Assembly (NCBI GenBank): GCA_029219585.1
Contig: JAQXTR010000062.1
Span: 1-64,000 of the forward strand
Reading direction: 5' to 3'
DNA length: 64,000 nt
From: Clostridiales bacterium
GTDB taxonomy: Bacteria > Bacillota > Clostridia > UBA1381
Part shown: positions 52,823-62,233 of the stretch, one piece after another
Layout: every line of letters starts with the position of its first letter
Position numbering within the stretch: position 1 is the stretch's first letter
Translations under genes and position numbers: made by a program
The notes under the pieces: model-generated
The model's database searches: none
Seen by the model: only the letters and a program-made list of their open reading frames with translations
What the model was told of the DNA's origin: nothing

Positions 52823-54121
52823 TTAATCGTTTTCTACAGCCGCAAATGCGTCATCAAGCGCGGCAATAAGGTCATTTACATTCTCAATACCTATTGAAAG
52901 TCTTATTGTGTTAGGCTTTATTCCCTGCTCAGCCAGTTCCTGCTCGCTGCACTGTGAATGTGTTGTCGTTGCCGGATGAATAACTAGAGACTTAACATCC
53001 GCAACATTGGCAAGAAGTGAGAATATCTCAAGATTATCAATAAACTTCTGTGCCTTGGTCTGATCTCCCTTTATTTCGAAGGTGAATATTGATCCGGCGC
53101 CGTTGGGGAAATACTTCTTATAAAGTGCGTGGCTGGGATCATCTTCTAGCGATGGATGATGAACCGCCTCTACCTGCGGATGATTTTTGAGATACTCAAC
53201 TATCCTGAGTGAGTTCTCAACATGCCGCTCTACTCTGAGCGATAGTGTTTCAAGTCCCTGGAGGAATATGAACGCATGGAACGGTGAAAGAGTAGCTCCG
53301 GTATCACGAAGCAGAATTGCTCTTATATATGTTACAAACGCTGCCGCACCGGCGGCCTCTGCAAAGGATACACCATGATATGACGGGTTTGGCTCCGAAA
53401 TCCACGGATATCTTCCCGATGCCTTCCAGTCAAACCTACCGCCGTCAATGATTACACCTCCGATTGCCGTTCCGTGACCTCCGATAAATTTTGTCGCCGA
53501 ATGTACAACTATATCAGCTCCGTGCTCAATCGGTCTTAAAAGATACGGTGTTGCAAAGGTTGAATCGATTACAAGCGGGATGCCGTGCTTATGAGCAATT
53601 TCTGCTACCGCCTCAATATCAATAATATTTGAGTTCGGATTACCGAGGGATTCAATAAAGATTGCCTTCGTATTGCTGTCTATTGCCTTTTCAAATACAT
53701 CTACACCTTCATCCGGATCAACAAATTTGGTCGTTACACCGAATCCCGGTAATGTATGCTCAAGATAGTTGTATGTACCACCGTAAATTGTCTTTGCCGC
53801 CACAATATTCTCACCCTGCTGCGCAAGCGCCTGGAAGGTATATGCCAGAGCCGCCGCACCCGATGCAACTGCAAGGGCTGCAACGCCGCCTTCAAGGGCT
53901 GCCATTCTCTGTTCGAATATATCCTCTGTGGGATTTGTGAGTCTTCCGTAGATATTACCCGCATCACGCAGTCCGAAGCGATCTGCCGCATGCTGTGAAT
54001 TATGGAATACATATGATGTTGTCGCATAAATCGGAACAGCTCTTGCATCCGTAACCGGATCTGCCTTTTCCTGACCCACATGCAGCTGCTTTGTTTCAAA
54101 TCTCCATTCTCTATTTGCCAT
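52823..54121 (-). CDS. metY: O-acetylhomoserine sulfhydrylase
   Basis: A 432-residue Cys/Met-metabolism PLP enzyme: [43 protein letters not shown], the PLP Lys in [23 protein letters not shown], and a long insert ([23 protein letters not shown]) typical of O-acetylhomoserine aminocarboxypropyltransferase rather than cystathionine synthase. It makes homocysteine directly from sulfide. No SAM riboswitch is visible upstream, but a promoter-flanking repeat may bind a regulator. Confidence 0.95.
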   Translation of the reverse strand: MANREWRFETKQLHVGQEKADPVTDARAVPIYATTSYVFHNSQHAADRFGLRDAGNIYGRLTNPTEDIFEQRMAALEGGVAALAVASGAAALAYTFQALAQQGENIVAAKTIYGGTYNYLEHTLPGFGVTTKFVDPDEGVDVFEKAIDSNTKAIFIESLGNPNSNIIDIEAVAEIAHKHGIPLVIDSTFATPYLLRPIEHGADIVVHSATKFIGGHGTAIGGVIIDGGRFDWKASGRYPWISEPNPSYHGVSFAEAAGAAAFVTYIRAILLRDTGATLSPFHAFIFLQGLETLSLRVERHVENSLRIVEYLKNHPQVEAVHHPSLEDDPSHALYKKYFPNGAGSIFTFEIKGDQTKAQKFIDNLEIFSLLANVADVKSLVIHPATTTHSQCSEQELAEQGIKPNTIRLSIGIENVNDLIAALDDAFAAVEND

Positions 54122-54186
54122 ATCAATTACCTCTTTTCGTTTTATTTATTCTTTTCCTATCGGATTAGTATGTTTTGGATATTCCT

Positions 54187-54214
54187 AGTATATCATATTT
54201 TTTTGTTTTGTCAA
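54187..54214 (-). promoter_or_regulatory. Promoter of metY-cysK with possible operator
   Basis: Minus strand TTGACA (54209-54214), 16-bp spacer, TATACT (54187-54192). Just downstream are ACTAGGAATATCC and ACTAATCCGATAGGA, two similar elements that could form a CymR/Rrf2-type cysteine-regulon operator. The operator part is tentative. Confidence 0.65.
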
Positions 54215-54368
54215 TACCTTTTTTGAATTTTGTTTAATTTTTATGCAAATATAGATTATTCTTACATATATATTGGTTGTTTTTTCTATATAATAACAGT
54301 ATTTCGGTGACAGAAGCGCAGCTTTATCCTAAAAAATAAAATTTTTTTTATTTTTTTTCGAAATATAC

Positions 54369-54397
54369 TTGATATATCTGTTTATTTTTGATAAAAT
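54369..54397 (+). promoter_or_regulatory. Promoter of the second two-component system
   Basis: TTGATA (54369-54374), 17-bp spacer, TAAAAT (54392-54397), about 90 nt before the start. The divergent gap 54122-54485 holds only this and the metY promoter as far as I can see. Confidence 0.65.
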
Positions 54398-54485
54398 ATA
54401 TGTAATTCAGGTGCAATATTATTGTTATAAATGTCATTGATGAAAAAATCATCATATACTGCGCCGGTACGAAAGGATTTTTACA

Positions 54486-55190
54486 ATGGATGCAACTACT
54501 ATTCTTATAATCGAAGATGAAAAAAATATAAACGATATTCTCGTCTTTACATTTGAACAGGACGGCTACAAGACGGTCTCGGCATATGACGGTCCTATGG
54601 GTATTGACTTATTCAGACAGCATAATCCCGACTTGATCCTGCTTGACTGCAATCTGCCGGGAATGGACGGTATGGACGTGTGCAAGGAAATCAGAAAGGA
54701 ATCCAACGTCCCTATCGTAATGCTTACCGCACGTGAGGACGAGGTTGACAAGGTGCTGGGGCTTGAGCTCGGCGCTGACGATTACATAACAAAGCCGTAT
54801 TCCGCACGTGAGCTTAAAGCACGCGTAAAGGCAATCCTGCGCCGCTCCGAAATATCAAAGGAAGCTGCCGAAAAGCATGAGGACAAGAGCATTATCACCT
54901 CCGGCAACGTCACAATTAATGTTGACCGCTATGAGGTGCGCAAGGACGGAAAAATTATAGACATAACCCTAAGAGAATTTGAGCTTCTTCGTTTCCTCGC
55001 AGAGGCTCCGGATCAGATTTTCTCAAGGGAGGTTCTTCTTGAGAATGTTTGGGGCTACGAGTACCTCGGTGACGTGCGTACCGTTGACGTTACAATAAGG
55101 CGTCTGAGAGAAAAGATAGAGGATGATCCGAGTCTGCCCCGTTACATAATAACAAAGCGCAGCATAGGCTACTATTTCAATAAAATATAA
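54486..55190 (+). CDS. OmpR-family response regulator (WalR/PhoP-like)
   Basis: A 234-residue regulator: LIIEDEKNINDILVF, the phospho-acceptor Asp in LILLDCNLPGMDG (about residue 56), LGADDYITKPYSAREL, and a C-terminal winged helix (FSREVLLENVWGYEYLGDVRTVDVTIRRLREKIE). The sequence style fits WalR or PhoP of Firmicutes, controlling wall or phosphate genes; the target cannot be settled without yycH/yycI or pho neighbours, which are absent. The kinase follows 21 nt later. Confidence 0.92.
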   Translation: MDATTILIIEDEKNINDILVFTFEQDGYKTVSAYDGPMGIDLFRQHNPDLILLDCNLPGMDGMDVCKEIRKESNVPIVMLTAREDEVDKVLGLELGADDYITKPYSARELKARVKAILRRSEISKEAAEKHEDKSIITSGNVTINVDRYEVRKDGKIIDITLREFELLRFLAEAPDQIFSREVLLENVWGYEYLGDVRTVDVTIRRLREKIEDDPSLPRYIITKRSIGYYFNKI

Positions 55191-55211
55191 TAAAAAAGGA
55201 CTGAAATCATT

Positions 55212-57020
55212 ATGTTCAAAAGCATACGCATGAAAATCACAGTCCTGTTTGTGCTGCTTATGGCTTCTATTGAGCTGATTATAGGTCTGTCGGGAATTCT
55301 CAGCTCCGTGCGTTATTTCCACAACACCTTTGATGAGGCAGTATCGAATGTATTTAACAGTGATACAAAAGAGCTGCTTACCGATGCCGCTACGGCGGTA
55401 TCCGTATCCGAAACAGAAACCGAGCTTGTCATGAATGAATCCGGTCCGGATAACATAAAGAAAATTGCCGATATTGTGAACGTACACGCCAATGAGCTTG
55501 GTCTGGACAGATCGGCTATTTTCTGCGTTCTTGACTCTGCCGGTACTGTTGAGTATTCAAGCTGCGGCTCGGACGTTATTGAATCGTCTCCCGTTATAGA
55601 CGCAGCTCTTGCGGGAGAAGAAAACAGGAACACCGCAGTTACGCACAGATATATAGATTACGCGCTTCCGCTCAAAAGCGGTGATAACGTGCGGTATGTA
55701 GTATACATAAAGGATACGCTGTCGACGCAAAAAGCGGTATCGGACAGACTTATAAAAAACCTTATTACAGAGCTTCTTTTCTCACTTATCGCAGCTTATA
55801 TTGCAGCAACAATTCTTGCCTCCGCAATGACACGACCGATAAAGAAAATAACAAAACAGACAATGCAGCTTGCAGACGGTGAGATAACCTCGCTTCCCGA
55901 ATCAGAACGTGAAGATGAAATAGGAGAACTGTCCAATGCTCTTTTCTATCTTTCCGAGCTTCGCAGGGAGCATGCCGATAAAACAACCTCCGAAAAAATC
56001 AAGCTTGAAAAGATACTGCAAAGTATGAGCGATGGTATTATGGCATTTGACATGAAGGGTAAGCTTATTCATATTAACCCCGAGGCAAAGCGTCTTTTAA
56101 ACAGGAAATTTGTTGATGATATAATGTTCAATACATTCTTTAAGGAAATCAATCTTGATGACGTAACGCTTGAGGCAATGCAGTATATGCCGACTGATGA
56201 TTTTGAACGTGAGGTTCATATAAACGGTCAGATGCTACAGTTCAATTTTACAGTCTATTCAAGAGACAGCAGCGAGGGCGGCATAATCGTTATTGTGCAC
56301 GATGTTACAAAGCATGAACGGCTTGAAAGCGCACGGCGCGATTTTGTTGCAAACGTTTCACATGAGCTGAGGACGCCGCTTACAGTCATAAAATCATATG
56401 CGGACATCCTTGCCGACACCCCGGACGCAAAGCCGGAGATTCGCACACGCTTCCTTGATACCATATCATCGGAGACCGACAGAATGACAAAGATCATATC
56501 CGATCTCCTCACGCTGTCAAAGCTTGACGAAAATGCAAACTATACAAGGCCTGTTGATGATATTGATATCCGGGCGATGCTTGAAGGGCTTGTCGAAAGA
56601 CTTTCTCTTACGGCTAAGAAGAAAAACCAGTCTTTGACATATACACCGATAAACGACGTGCCCAAGATTCCGGGAGACCGCGACGGTCTTGAAAGAGCGA
56701 TTTCAAACATAATAATAAACGCGCTTAAATATACTCCTTCCGGTGGTGAGATTCATGTATTCTCAAGCAATGTGTATAATGACATTCTTATAAAGGTGTC
56801 CGACAACGGCATAGGAATCCCTAAAGAACAGATTCCTCATATATTCGATCGCTTCTACAGAGTTGACAAAGCGCGCTCCCGTGACAAGGGCGGCACAGGG
56901 CTTGGTCTGGCTATCGCAAAGGAAACGGTTGAATCCGCATTCCACGGCAAAATCACAATTACAAGTGATCTTAACAAGGGCACGGACGTAACCGTTAGCA
57001 TTCCTACACAAAAAAAATAA
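55212..57020 (+). CDS. Sensor histidine kinase with HAMP and PAS domains (WalK/PhoR-like)
   Basis: A 602-residue kinase: membrane helices at about 8-30 and 190-212, an extracellular Cache-like sensor between them, HAMP (about 213-265) and PAS (about 275-375). HisKA has the phospho-His in DFVANVSHELRTPLTVIKSYADI. A complete ATP-binding domain follows (NIIINALKYTP, DNGIGIPKEQIPHIFDRFYR, GGTGLGLAIAKETVE). It resembles WalK/PhoR. Partner of the preceding regulator. A hairpin terminator follows the stop. Confidence 0.93.
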   Translation: MFKSIRMKITVLFVLLMASIELIIGLSGILSSVRYFHNTFDEAVSNVFNSDTKELLTDAATAVSVSETETELVMNESGPDNIKKIADIVNVHANELGLDRSAIFCVLDSAGTVEYSSCGSDVIESSPVIDAALAGEENRNTAVTHRYIDYALPLKSGDNVRYVVYIKDTLSTQKAVSDRLIKNLITELLFSLIAAYIAATILASAMTRPIKKITKQTMQLADGEITSLPESEREDEIGELSNALFYLSELRREHADKTTSEKIKLEKILQSMSDGIMAFDMKGKLIHINPEAKRLLNRKFVDDIMFNTFFKEINLDDVTLEAMQYMPTDDFEREVHINGQMLQFNFTVYSRDSSEGGIIVIVHDVTKHERLESARRDFVANVSHELRTPLTVIKSYADILADTPDAKPEIRTRFLDTISSETDRMTKIISDLLTLSKLDENANYTRPVDDIDIRAMLEGLVERLSLTAKKKNQSLTYTPINDVPKIPGDRDGLERAISNIIINALKYTPSGGEIHVFSSNVYNDILIKVSDNGIGIPKEQIPHIFDRFYRVDKARSRDKGGTGLGLAIAKETVESAFHGKITITSDLNKGTDVTVSIPTQKK

Positions 57021-57028
57021 ATATCACG

Positions 57029-57056
57029 CGGCGGTTATGGGACCGCCGTTTTTTTT
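57029..57056 (+). terminator. Terminator of the second two-component system
   Basis: Perfect 7-bp GC-rich stem CGGCGGT / ACCGCCG with a 6-nt loop and eight T residues. The end of the convergent flippase gene (57035) lies inside it. Confidence 0.88.
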
Positions 57057-58348
57057 CGTGACAAGCTGAGCAGATTAATTACCATTCCAACGAAAAAAGC
57101 TGCATTTGTGCCTATGATAGCACCGTAAATATTAAATTCCGGTCTTGCTGTCAAAACCGCCGAAAAAGCAAGCTTTATAAGCGCCGCCGTAATTGATGCG
57201 GCAAACGCGCGCCATATATATCCCATAGACTGCAGTATTGCGCCGGAAATCTGCATAACACATATAAAAAGCACAGACGGAGCAGCCATTTTCAGCATCG
57301 GAGCGCTGTAGGTATTATGGAACAATATCTCAAGCACAAGATCCCCGAACAAACACAGACCAATAACGGAGGTGACCCCTGCAGCTGCACAAAGTCCTAC
57401 CGCCCGCCGCGTAACGGAGCGTATTCTCCCTGTATTCCCGACCGCAGCAGCACCCGAAATAATGGGAATAACACTTACTCCCAGGGTTGCGAGAAAGCCT
57501 GACGGCAGATTAATCACCGTCATTGCATAACCCGTATATGCACCGTAAACAAACCTGGCCCTTTCCGTTGACAGCCCGGCGCGCAGCAATCCCGCACGAA
57601 TTACAGAGGTGTCGCAAACAGAAAGAGCCGAGCCTGCCACTGACATAAAAAGCATCGGCAGTGCAATATCAGTAAGCTCCTTTAATATCTCACGGCGGCT
57701 TTCTACAGTACGCTTTACCTTTTCTACAGACAGCATATACCAGACTGCCAGCATCAGTGTTGCCGCAGCCTCACCTATTGTGACCCCTGCCGCCGCTCCC
57801 GCCGCGGCATATTCCGTTCCCATATACAGCAGAACGACAGCCAGCGCATAGCCTGCTCCAAGCTTTATAAATGACTCTACCACCTGTGAAACCGCCGTGG
57901 GAACCATATCTGATTTCCCCTGAAAACCGCTCTTTACCGCCGTGCCGCAGGCAACAAGAAAAATTGACGGAGAAATAGCTCTTATAGCCCATCCCGCCTG
58001 CTCCTCCTTCATTGCAAGCGCAAAGAAATCTGCGCCTGCCCAGAGAACCGCGCTGCCTATAAATCCTATCACCGCGAGTATAACAGTAGAAATAAACACC
58101 GTTTCCCTTGCCCGCCCCGGCTCATTTTTTGCATGTGCCGCCGCGGTAAGCTTCTGCACCGCAAACGGAGTCCCCGCTACAACAAACGACAAAAACATTA
58201 TATACACAGTGAAGGCGGTGTTATAGACCGCCATTCCCTCCTCATGTATTATGTACGTAAGAGGAATTTTCAGCACCGCACCCAGAACCTTAGATATGAT
58301 ATTTGCAATCATAAGTACCACCGCGCCTGATAAAAAAGATTTTTTCAC
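57035..58348 (-). CDS. SpoVB/MurJ-type polysaccharide flippase (MOP superfamily)
   Basis: A 437-residue protein with about 12-14 membrane helices. The N-terminal LMIANIISKVLGAVLKIPLTYIIHEEGMAVYNTAFTVYIMFLSF and GTPFAVQKLTAAA are typical of the SpoVB-like lipid-linked-oligosaccharide flippases used in peptidoglycan or spore cortex synthesis. The start is GTG at 58348 with GGTGGTGA upstream. Its 3' end overlaps the terminator of the opposing kinase gene. Confidence 0.88.
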   Translation of the reverse strand: MKKSFLSGAVVLMIANIISKVLGAVLKIPLTYIIHEEGMAVYNTAFTVYIMFLSFVVAGTPFAVQKLTAAAHAKNEPGRARETVFISTVILAVIGFIGSAVLWAGADFFALAMKEEQAGWAIRAISPSIFLVACGTAVKSGFQGKSDMVPTAVSQVVESFIKLGAGYALAVVLLYMGTEYAAAGAAAGVTIGEAAATLMLAVWYMLSVEKVKRTVESRREILKELTDIALPMLFMSVAGSALSVCDTSVIRAGLLRAGLSTERARFVYGAYTGYAMTVINLPSGFLATLGVSVIPIISGAAAVGNTGRIRSVTRRAVGLCAAAGVTSVIGLCLFGDLVLEILFHNTYSAPMLKMAAPSVLFICVMQISGAILQSMGYIWRAFAASITAALIKLAFSAVLTARPEFNIYGAIIGTNAAFFVGMVINLLSLSRKKTAVP

Positions 58349-58369
58349 AATAAATCACCACCGAATATC

Positions 58370-58398
58370 TTGTAATACATTAATATTTGTGGTATAAT
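58370..58398 (+). promoter_or_regulatory. Promoter of aroA
   Basis: TTGTAA (58370-58375), 17-bp spacer, TATAAT (58393-58398), 43 nt before the ATG. Confidence 0.75.
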
Positions 58399-58440
58399 CC
58401 AAATATACAATTTAATTTTCGAAAGGAAAGATAATACATA

Positions 58441-59706
58441 ATGGATATAAGAAAAATGCGGAGCGTCCGCGGCGAAATAACGATTCCCGGTGATAAGTCA
58501 ATCTCACACCGCGCCGTTATGCTCGGTTCGCTTGCCGACGGCATAACACATATAAGCGGATTTCTAAAGGGCGCTGACTGTCTTTCAACAATAGATTGTT
58601 TTCGCGCTATGGGAATAAAAATTGATATTGACGGCAGCGATGTCACTGTTTACGGCAAAGGACTGCACGGGCTTAATAAGCCCCAAAAAACACTGTATAC
58701 CGGCAACAGCGGCACGACTACCAGACTGCTTTGCGGGATACTTGCCGGACAGCCGTTTGATACAGATATAACCGGTGACGCATCTATATGCAAGCGTCCC
58801 ATGGGACGGGTTACAAAGCCGCTTTCGCTTATGGGAGCGGATATTGAAAACGAATACTGTCCGCTGCATATACACGGCACAAGACTTCACGGTATGGAAT
58901 ATAACATGACCGTTGCTTCAGCTCAGGTAAAGACAGCCCTGATCCTTGCGGGTCTGTACGCTGAAGGTGATACGATAATTCATGAAATCGAAAAATCCCG
59001 TGACCACACAGAGCTTATGCTTGCGGCAATGGGAGCAAATCTCGAAACAAACGGACTTACGATTAAGGTAGGAAAAACAGATTTCTTAAAAGCGCAGGAC
59101 ATACTTGTACCCGGAGATATATCCTCTGCCGCATTTTTCATAGTTCTGGGGGCAATCATGCCTGATTCGGAGATAATAATAAGAAATGTCGGAATTAATC
59201 CGACAAGAACAGGAATTATAGATGTTATGCGGGCAATGGGCGCGAACATGGAGCTTATAAACGAGCATACTGCCGCAGGCGAGCCGGTTGCCGACATTGT
59301 AATCCGCAGCTCAGAGCTTCACGGTACGGAAATCGCCGGAGCTATCATCCCTCGGCTTATTGATGAGCTGCCGGTTATTGCCGCGGCTGCGGTGTTTGCC
59401 GAAGGAAAAACCGTTATACGTGATGCGCAGGAGCTTAAGGTCAAGGAAACAAACCGCATAAGAGCAGTTGTGGATGAATTCCGAAAATGCGGTATAGACA
59501 TTGAAGAAACCGCAGACGGAATGATTATAACAGGCGGTAAGCCTATACACGGCGCTGATTTTGCAGCCTACGGCGACCACCGCATGGCAATGAGTCTTGC
59601 AATCCTTTCTCAGCTTGCCGACGGTGAATCTACACTTGATGACAGCAGCTGCGTCGATGTAAGCTATCCCGGATTTTTTGAGGATTTTTACGGGCTCGAA
59701 AAATAA
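58441..59706 (+). CDS. aroA: 3-phosphoshikimate 1-carboxyvinyltransferase (EPSP synthase)
   Basis: A 421-residue EPSP synthase: GDKSISHRAVMLGSLADG near the N-terminus (catalytic Lys), YTGNSGTTTRLLCGIL, ASAQVKTALILAGLYAEG, DELPVIAAAAVFAEG and GDHRMAMSLAI, all intact. It joins PEP to shikimate-3-phosphate in aromatic amino-acid synthesis. GAAAGGAAAG precedes the ATG. No other shikimate gene is adjacent. Confidence 0.96.
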   Translation: MDIRKMRSVRGEITIPGDKSISHRAVMLGSLADGITHISGFLKGADCLSTIDCFRAMGIKIDIDGSDVTVYGKGLHGLNKPQKTLYTGNSGTTTRLLCGILAGQPFDTDITGDASICKRPMGRVTKPLSLMGADIENEYCPLHIHGTRLHGMEYNMTVASAQVKTALILAGLYAEGDTIIHEIEKSRDHTELMLAAMGANLETNGLTIKVGKTDFLKAQDILVPGDISSAAFFIVLGAIMPDSEIIIRNVGINPTRTGIIDVMRAMGANMELINEHTAAGEPVADIVIRSSELHGTEIAGAIIPRLIDELPVIAAAAVFAEGKTVIRDAQELKVKETNRIRAVVDEFRKCGIDIEETADGMIITGGKPIHGADFAAYGDHRMAMSLAILSQLADGESTLDDSSCVDVSYPGFFEDFYGLEK

Positions 59707-59730
59707 ACTCCTAAGCTGCGCCAAAGAACA

Positions 59731-59753
59731 AGGGACGGTCGCATTCCGTCCCT
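59731..59753. terminator. Hairpin between convergent aroA and aminopeptidase genes
   Basis: Perfect 8-bp stem AGGGACGG / CCGTCCCT with a 7-nt loop; the T-run is weak. Probably serves both genes. Confidence 0.65.
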
Positions 59754-59758
59754 CTCCG

Positions 59759-61063
59759 TTATCTAATCAACTCAAGCTGTCCGCCGCATCCGGCTTTTAT
59801 TGTTGTGTTATAAAATTCCGTCAGCAGCTTTTCCATATATTCCGTATCCTTTGCCCCTGCGGTTTCATACGCGGAGTGCATCGCAAGCTGCGCCAATCCT
59901 ATATCGGCAGACATCACTGATATGTGACGGTTCATGAGATTGCCGAGCGTTGAACCTCCGGCTATATCGCTGCGATTGTGATACTCCTGAACAGGTACTC
60001 CGGCACGCTCGGCAAGGGTTTTTACAAATGCCGCCGATACCGCATCTGTTGTATATCTGCCCGACGCATTGAATTTCAGCACCACACCGCCGTTTAAGGC
60101 AGGACGATTTATGGGATCGGCCTTTGCTGCATAGTTTGGATGCATCGCATGGGCATTATCAACCGACATAACAAAGCTTGACGCAAGACGGCGCATATAT
60201 TCTGAACTGCTCACACCCAACGCTTCGTTAATTCTTACAATCACGTCATTGAAAAATGTTGATTCTGCTCCCTGACGTGTAAGTGAACCGGTTTCCTCAT
60301 TATCAAATGCCGCATAAATCCTCAGCATCTCATTTTTCTGCGAGGTTTTCATCGAATTGAGCAGCGCCGAAAGTGAGATATAAACATTTTCAAGATTGTC
60401 TATTCTTCCGCTTGCTATAAATTCATTATCCGCGCCGAACACCGTTCCCTTTTCACGGTTATATAAATAAAGATCACAGCCCTTTATATTTTCCGATTTT
60501 ACATCCGCCGTATCGGCAATCAAATCAATCAGCTTTTTCTGCGCTCCCTCCGAACGCAGTATAGGCAGCATCTCGTTCTGTATGTTTGCCCGCTCCTCAG
60601 ACCGTGCTTTTCCCATATGAACTGCCAGCGACGGTATTACCGCAATATCACGGTCTATATTTACGAGAATTTCTTTTATTGTACCGCCTACCTCCGCTGC
60701 GATTCTTCCTGCAACAGAAAGCGGTCTGTCAAACCACGTCTCACGTGCCATGCCGCCATAGCCCTCAATATTGAGACGAATTAAACCGTTTATCCCCGTC
60801 AGCTCCGGTGAGGCTTTAAGCTTAAAGGACGGTGAATCCGTATGGGACGCACACACGCAAAGTCCCGCATAATTACACAACGGCACCTCAAAGGCTATTA
60901 TTGATGAGCCGTTGCGCATTACAAAATATCTGCCGCCTTTTTGCAGCTTCCATTCCTCAAATTCGTATAGTTCTTCAAAGCCGTTTTTCATCAGTATACT
61001 CTTCACGTTTGCCGCAGCGTGGAATGCCGTAGGCGATACGTTTATAAAATCTATTACTTTCAT
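59759..61063 (-). CDS. M18-family aminopeptidase
   Basis: A 434-residue metallopeptidase. Zinc-binding and catalytic motifs are ASHTDSPSFKLK (about 92-103), DNEFIASGRIDNLENVY, AAFDNEETGSLTRQGAEST (catalytic Glu) and SVDNAHAMHPNYAAKADP, with His in the C-terminal part (AMHSAYETAGAKD). It removes N-terminal, usually acidic, residues from cytosolic peptides. It starts right at the end of the radical SAM gene, so the two are co-translated. Confidence 0.93.
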   Translation of the reverse strand: MKVIDFINVSPTAFHAAANVKSILMKNGFEELYEFEEWKLQKGGRYFVMRNGSSIIAFEVPLCNYAGLCVCASHTDSPSFKLKASPELTGINGLIRLNIEGYGGMARETWFDRPLSVAGRIAAEVGGTIKEILVNIDRDIAVIPSLAVHMGKARSEERANIQNEMLPILRSEGAQKKLIDLIADTADVKSENIKGCDLYLYNREKGTVFGADNEFIASGRIDNLENVYISLSALLNSMKTSQKNEMLRIYAAFDNEETGSLTRQGAESTFFNDVIVRINEALGVSSSEYMRRLASSFVMSVDNAHAMHPNYAAKADPINRPALNGGVVLKFNASGRYTTDAVSAAFVKTLAERAGVPVQEYHNRSDIAGGSTLGNLMNRHISVMSADIGLAQLAMHSAYETAGAKDTEYMEKLLTEFYNTTIKAGCGGQLELIR

Positions 61064-61681
61064 TTACTGTCGCTCCTTATAATCCTCAAACGGTCTTATT
61101 CTGTACGTCACGCCGAGTCTTTGACAAATCTCCGAGCACTGCCGCTCTTCTTCCTTTGTTATGGTCGTAGCAACAGTTGAAAGAATAACCCTTCCGACAT
61201 ATTTTTTTACCTCTCCGGCAAATTCCAGCATTGCGTCAAATGAATCTATACCATATCTGCATTTTGTTATTTCATAATAACGCTCTTTGTTCGGCGTGTT
61301 AAGGCTTATTGAAACAACATCTATTCTTCCCTCAAAGTCCGGCGCCGTATTTTTATCCCATATGAGATTTGCCATACCGTTTGTGTTTATTCTTATCGGC
61401 AGCTTTGTTATTGTTCTCAGAAAATCACATACATTGAAAATATCATATAATCTTTCCGACGGCTCTCCGAAGCCGCAGAACACGATCTCATCATACTTTG
61501 AAAGATCGCGCTTTCTAAACTCCTCAATTACCTCCTCTACCGAAGGCTCACGTTCAAGCCAAAGGTCGCCGTAAAGGCTTTTGCTTCCCTTCTCCTGTCT
61601 TAAACAGAATGAACAGGCGCACGGGCATCTGTTTGTCATATTTACATACAGACCTTTATGAACCTCATACAAAATTGTCAT
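61064..61681 (-). CDS. TatD-link radical SAM protein
   Basis: A 205-residue radical SAM enzyme with RCPCACSFCLRQ, a CxxxCxxC cluster motif (about 17-24), FCGFGEPSERLYD and RINTNGMANLIWD. These match the family annotated as tatD-link radical SAM, usually encoded beside or fused to a TatD nuclease; TatD is not in the window. ATG at 61681 has AAAGGAG upstream; the longer frame start (61720) is less likely. The reaction is unknown. Confidence 0.85.
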   Translation of the reverse strand: MTILYEVHKGLYVNMTNRCPCACSFCLRQEKGSKSLYGDLWLEREPSVEEVIEEFRKRDLSKYDEIVFCGFGEPSERLYDIFNVCDFLRTITKLPIRINTNGMANLIWDKNTAPDFEGRIDVVSISLNTPNKERYYEITKCRYGIDSFDAMLEFAGEVKKYVGRVILSTVATTITKEEERQCSEICQRLGVTYRIRPFEDYKERQ

Positions 61682-61770
61682 TTTATTACTCCTTTCAGTC
61701 CCGTTTATATCCCTCATCAAATTTTTTGCAGAATTTCGTTCTTTTTATGGGACAATTCTCAAAAAAGGAC

Positions 61771-61799
61771 TTGCATTTTAAAAAAAATTATGTTATAAT
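61771..61799 (+). promoter_or_regulatory. Promoter under LexA control
   Basis: TTGCAT (61771-61776), 17-bp spacer, TATAAT (61794-61799), directly followed by two LexA boxes that would cover the start site. Confidence 0.8.
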
Positions 61800-61800
61800 A

Positions 61801-61827
61801 CGAACAGATGTTCGGAACAAATGTTCG
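61801..61827 (+). promoter_or_regulatory. Tandem LexA (SOS) boxes
   Basis: CGAACAGATGTTCG (61801-61814) is a perfect match to the Gram-positive LexA consensus CGAACRNRYGTTYG. A second site, GGAACAAATGTTCG (61814-61827), differs at one end base. They start 2 nt after the -10, the usual repression position. The downstream gene is the 49-residue membrane protein. This shows SOS control, though no LexA gene is in the window. Confidence 0.9.
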
Positions 61828-61866
61828 TTCCGCTAGCATATTTCTTACAGAAAGGAACTTATAAGC

Positions 61867-62016
61867 ATGGAACCATATACTTACTTTATAATAGCTGTAA
61901 TTTTATTATTAATATCATTCGGAGCATCTGCCCCGGTCGCGGCATCCGCAACGCTTGCGGTTTCTGTGATTATGTTTGCCGGCGGACTGCTCACAAAGCT
62001 TGTACTGCGCCGATAA
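61867..62016 (+). CDS. 49-residue small membrane protein under SOS control
   Basis: ATG at 61867 with AAAGGA about 10 nt upstream and TAA at 62014-62016. The peptide begins MEPYTYFIIAVILLLI and ends GLLTKLVLRR: two hydrophobic stretches (about 5-20 and 24-43), a small-residue hinge (GASAPVAASA) and a basic tail likely inside the cell. No family is recognised. The LexA-controlled promoter makes it a candidate DNA-damage effector, comparable in size and layout to SidA, DidA or TisB, which block division or depolarise the membrane. That analogy is inference; it is not a LysM-type YneA. Confidence 0.75.
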   Translation: MEPYTYFIIAVILLLISFGASAPVAASATLAVSVIMFAGGLLTKLVLRR

Positions 62017-62143
62017 AAAAGCTTCGGAATTCCTCCGTCGGCGCTGTACGGCTGTTTTGCACTTACGTATACCGTATCTCAAAACAAACTATATTATACT
62101 ACCCTGTTATTCAAATTTCAAGCTTTTTTCACAAAATTATATT

Positions 62144-62180
62144 GCTCCGGCTGTATTATTATTGCATTCGGGGCTTTTTT
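62144..62180 (+). terminator. Terminator after the SOS membrane protein
   Basis: Stem GCTCCG (62144-62149) / CGGGGC (62169-62174) with a G-T pair and a 19-nt loop, then TTTTTT. The 3' half and the T-run form the spacer of the next promoter. Confidence 0.65.
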
Positions 62181-62190
62181 ATGCTATAAT
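62162..62190 (+). promoter_or_regulatory. Promoter of the ECF transporter genes
   Basis: TTGCAT (62162-62167), 17-bp spacer, TATAAT (62185-62190), about 44 nt before the start at 62234. It overlaps the preceding terminator. Confidence 0.75.
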
Positions 62191-62233
62191 CTATCAGAGC
62201 TTGGTTCTCGAAATTTACAAGGTGATATTAATT

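Noticed and set aside
54122-54485. A SAM riboswitch before metY
   Set aside because: The metY leader is only about 60 nt long and AT-rich, with no SAM-I-like stems.
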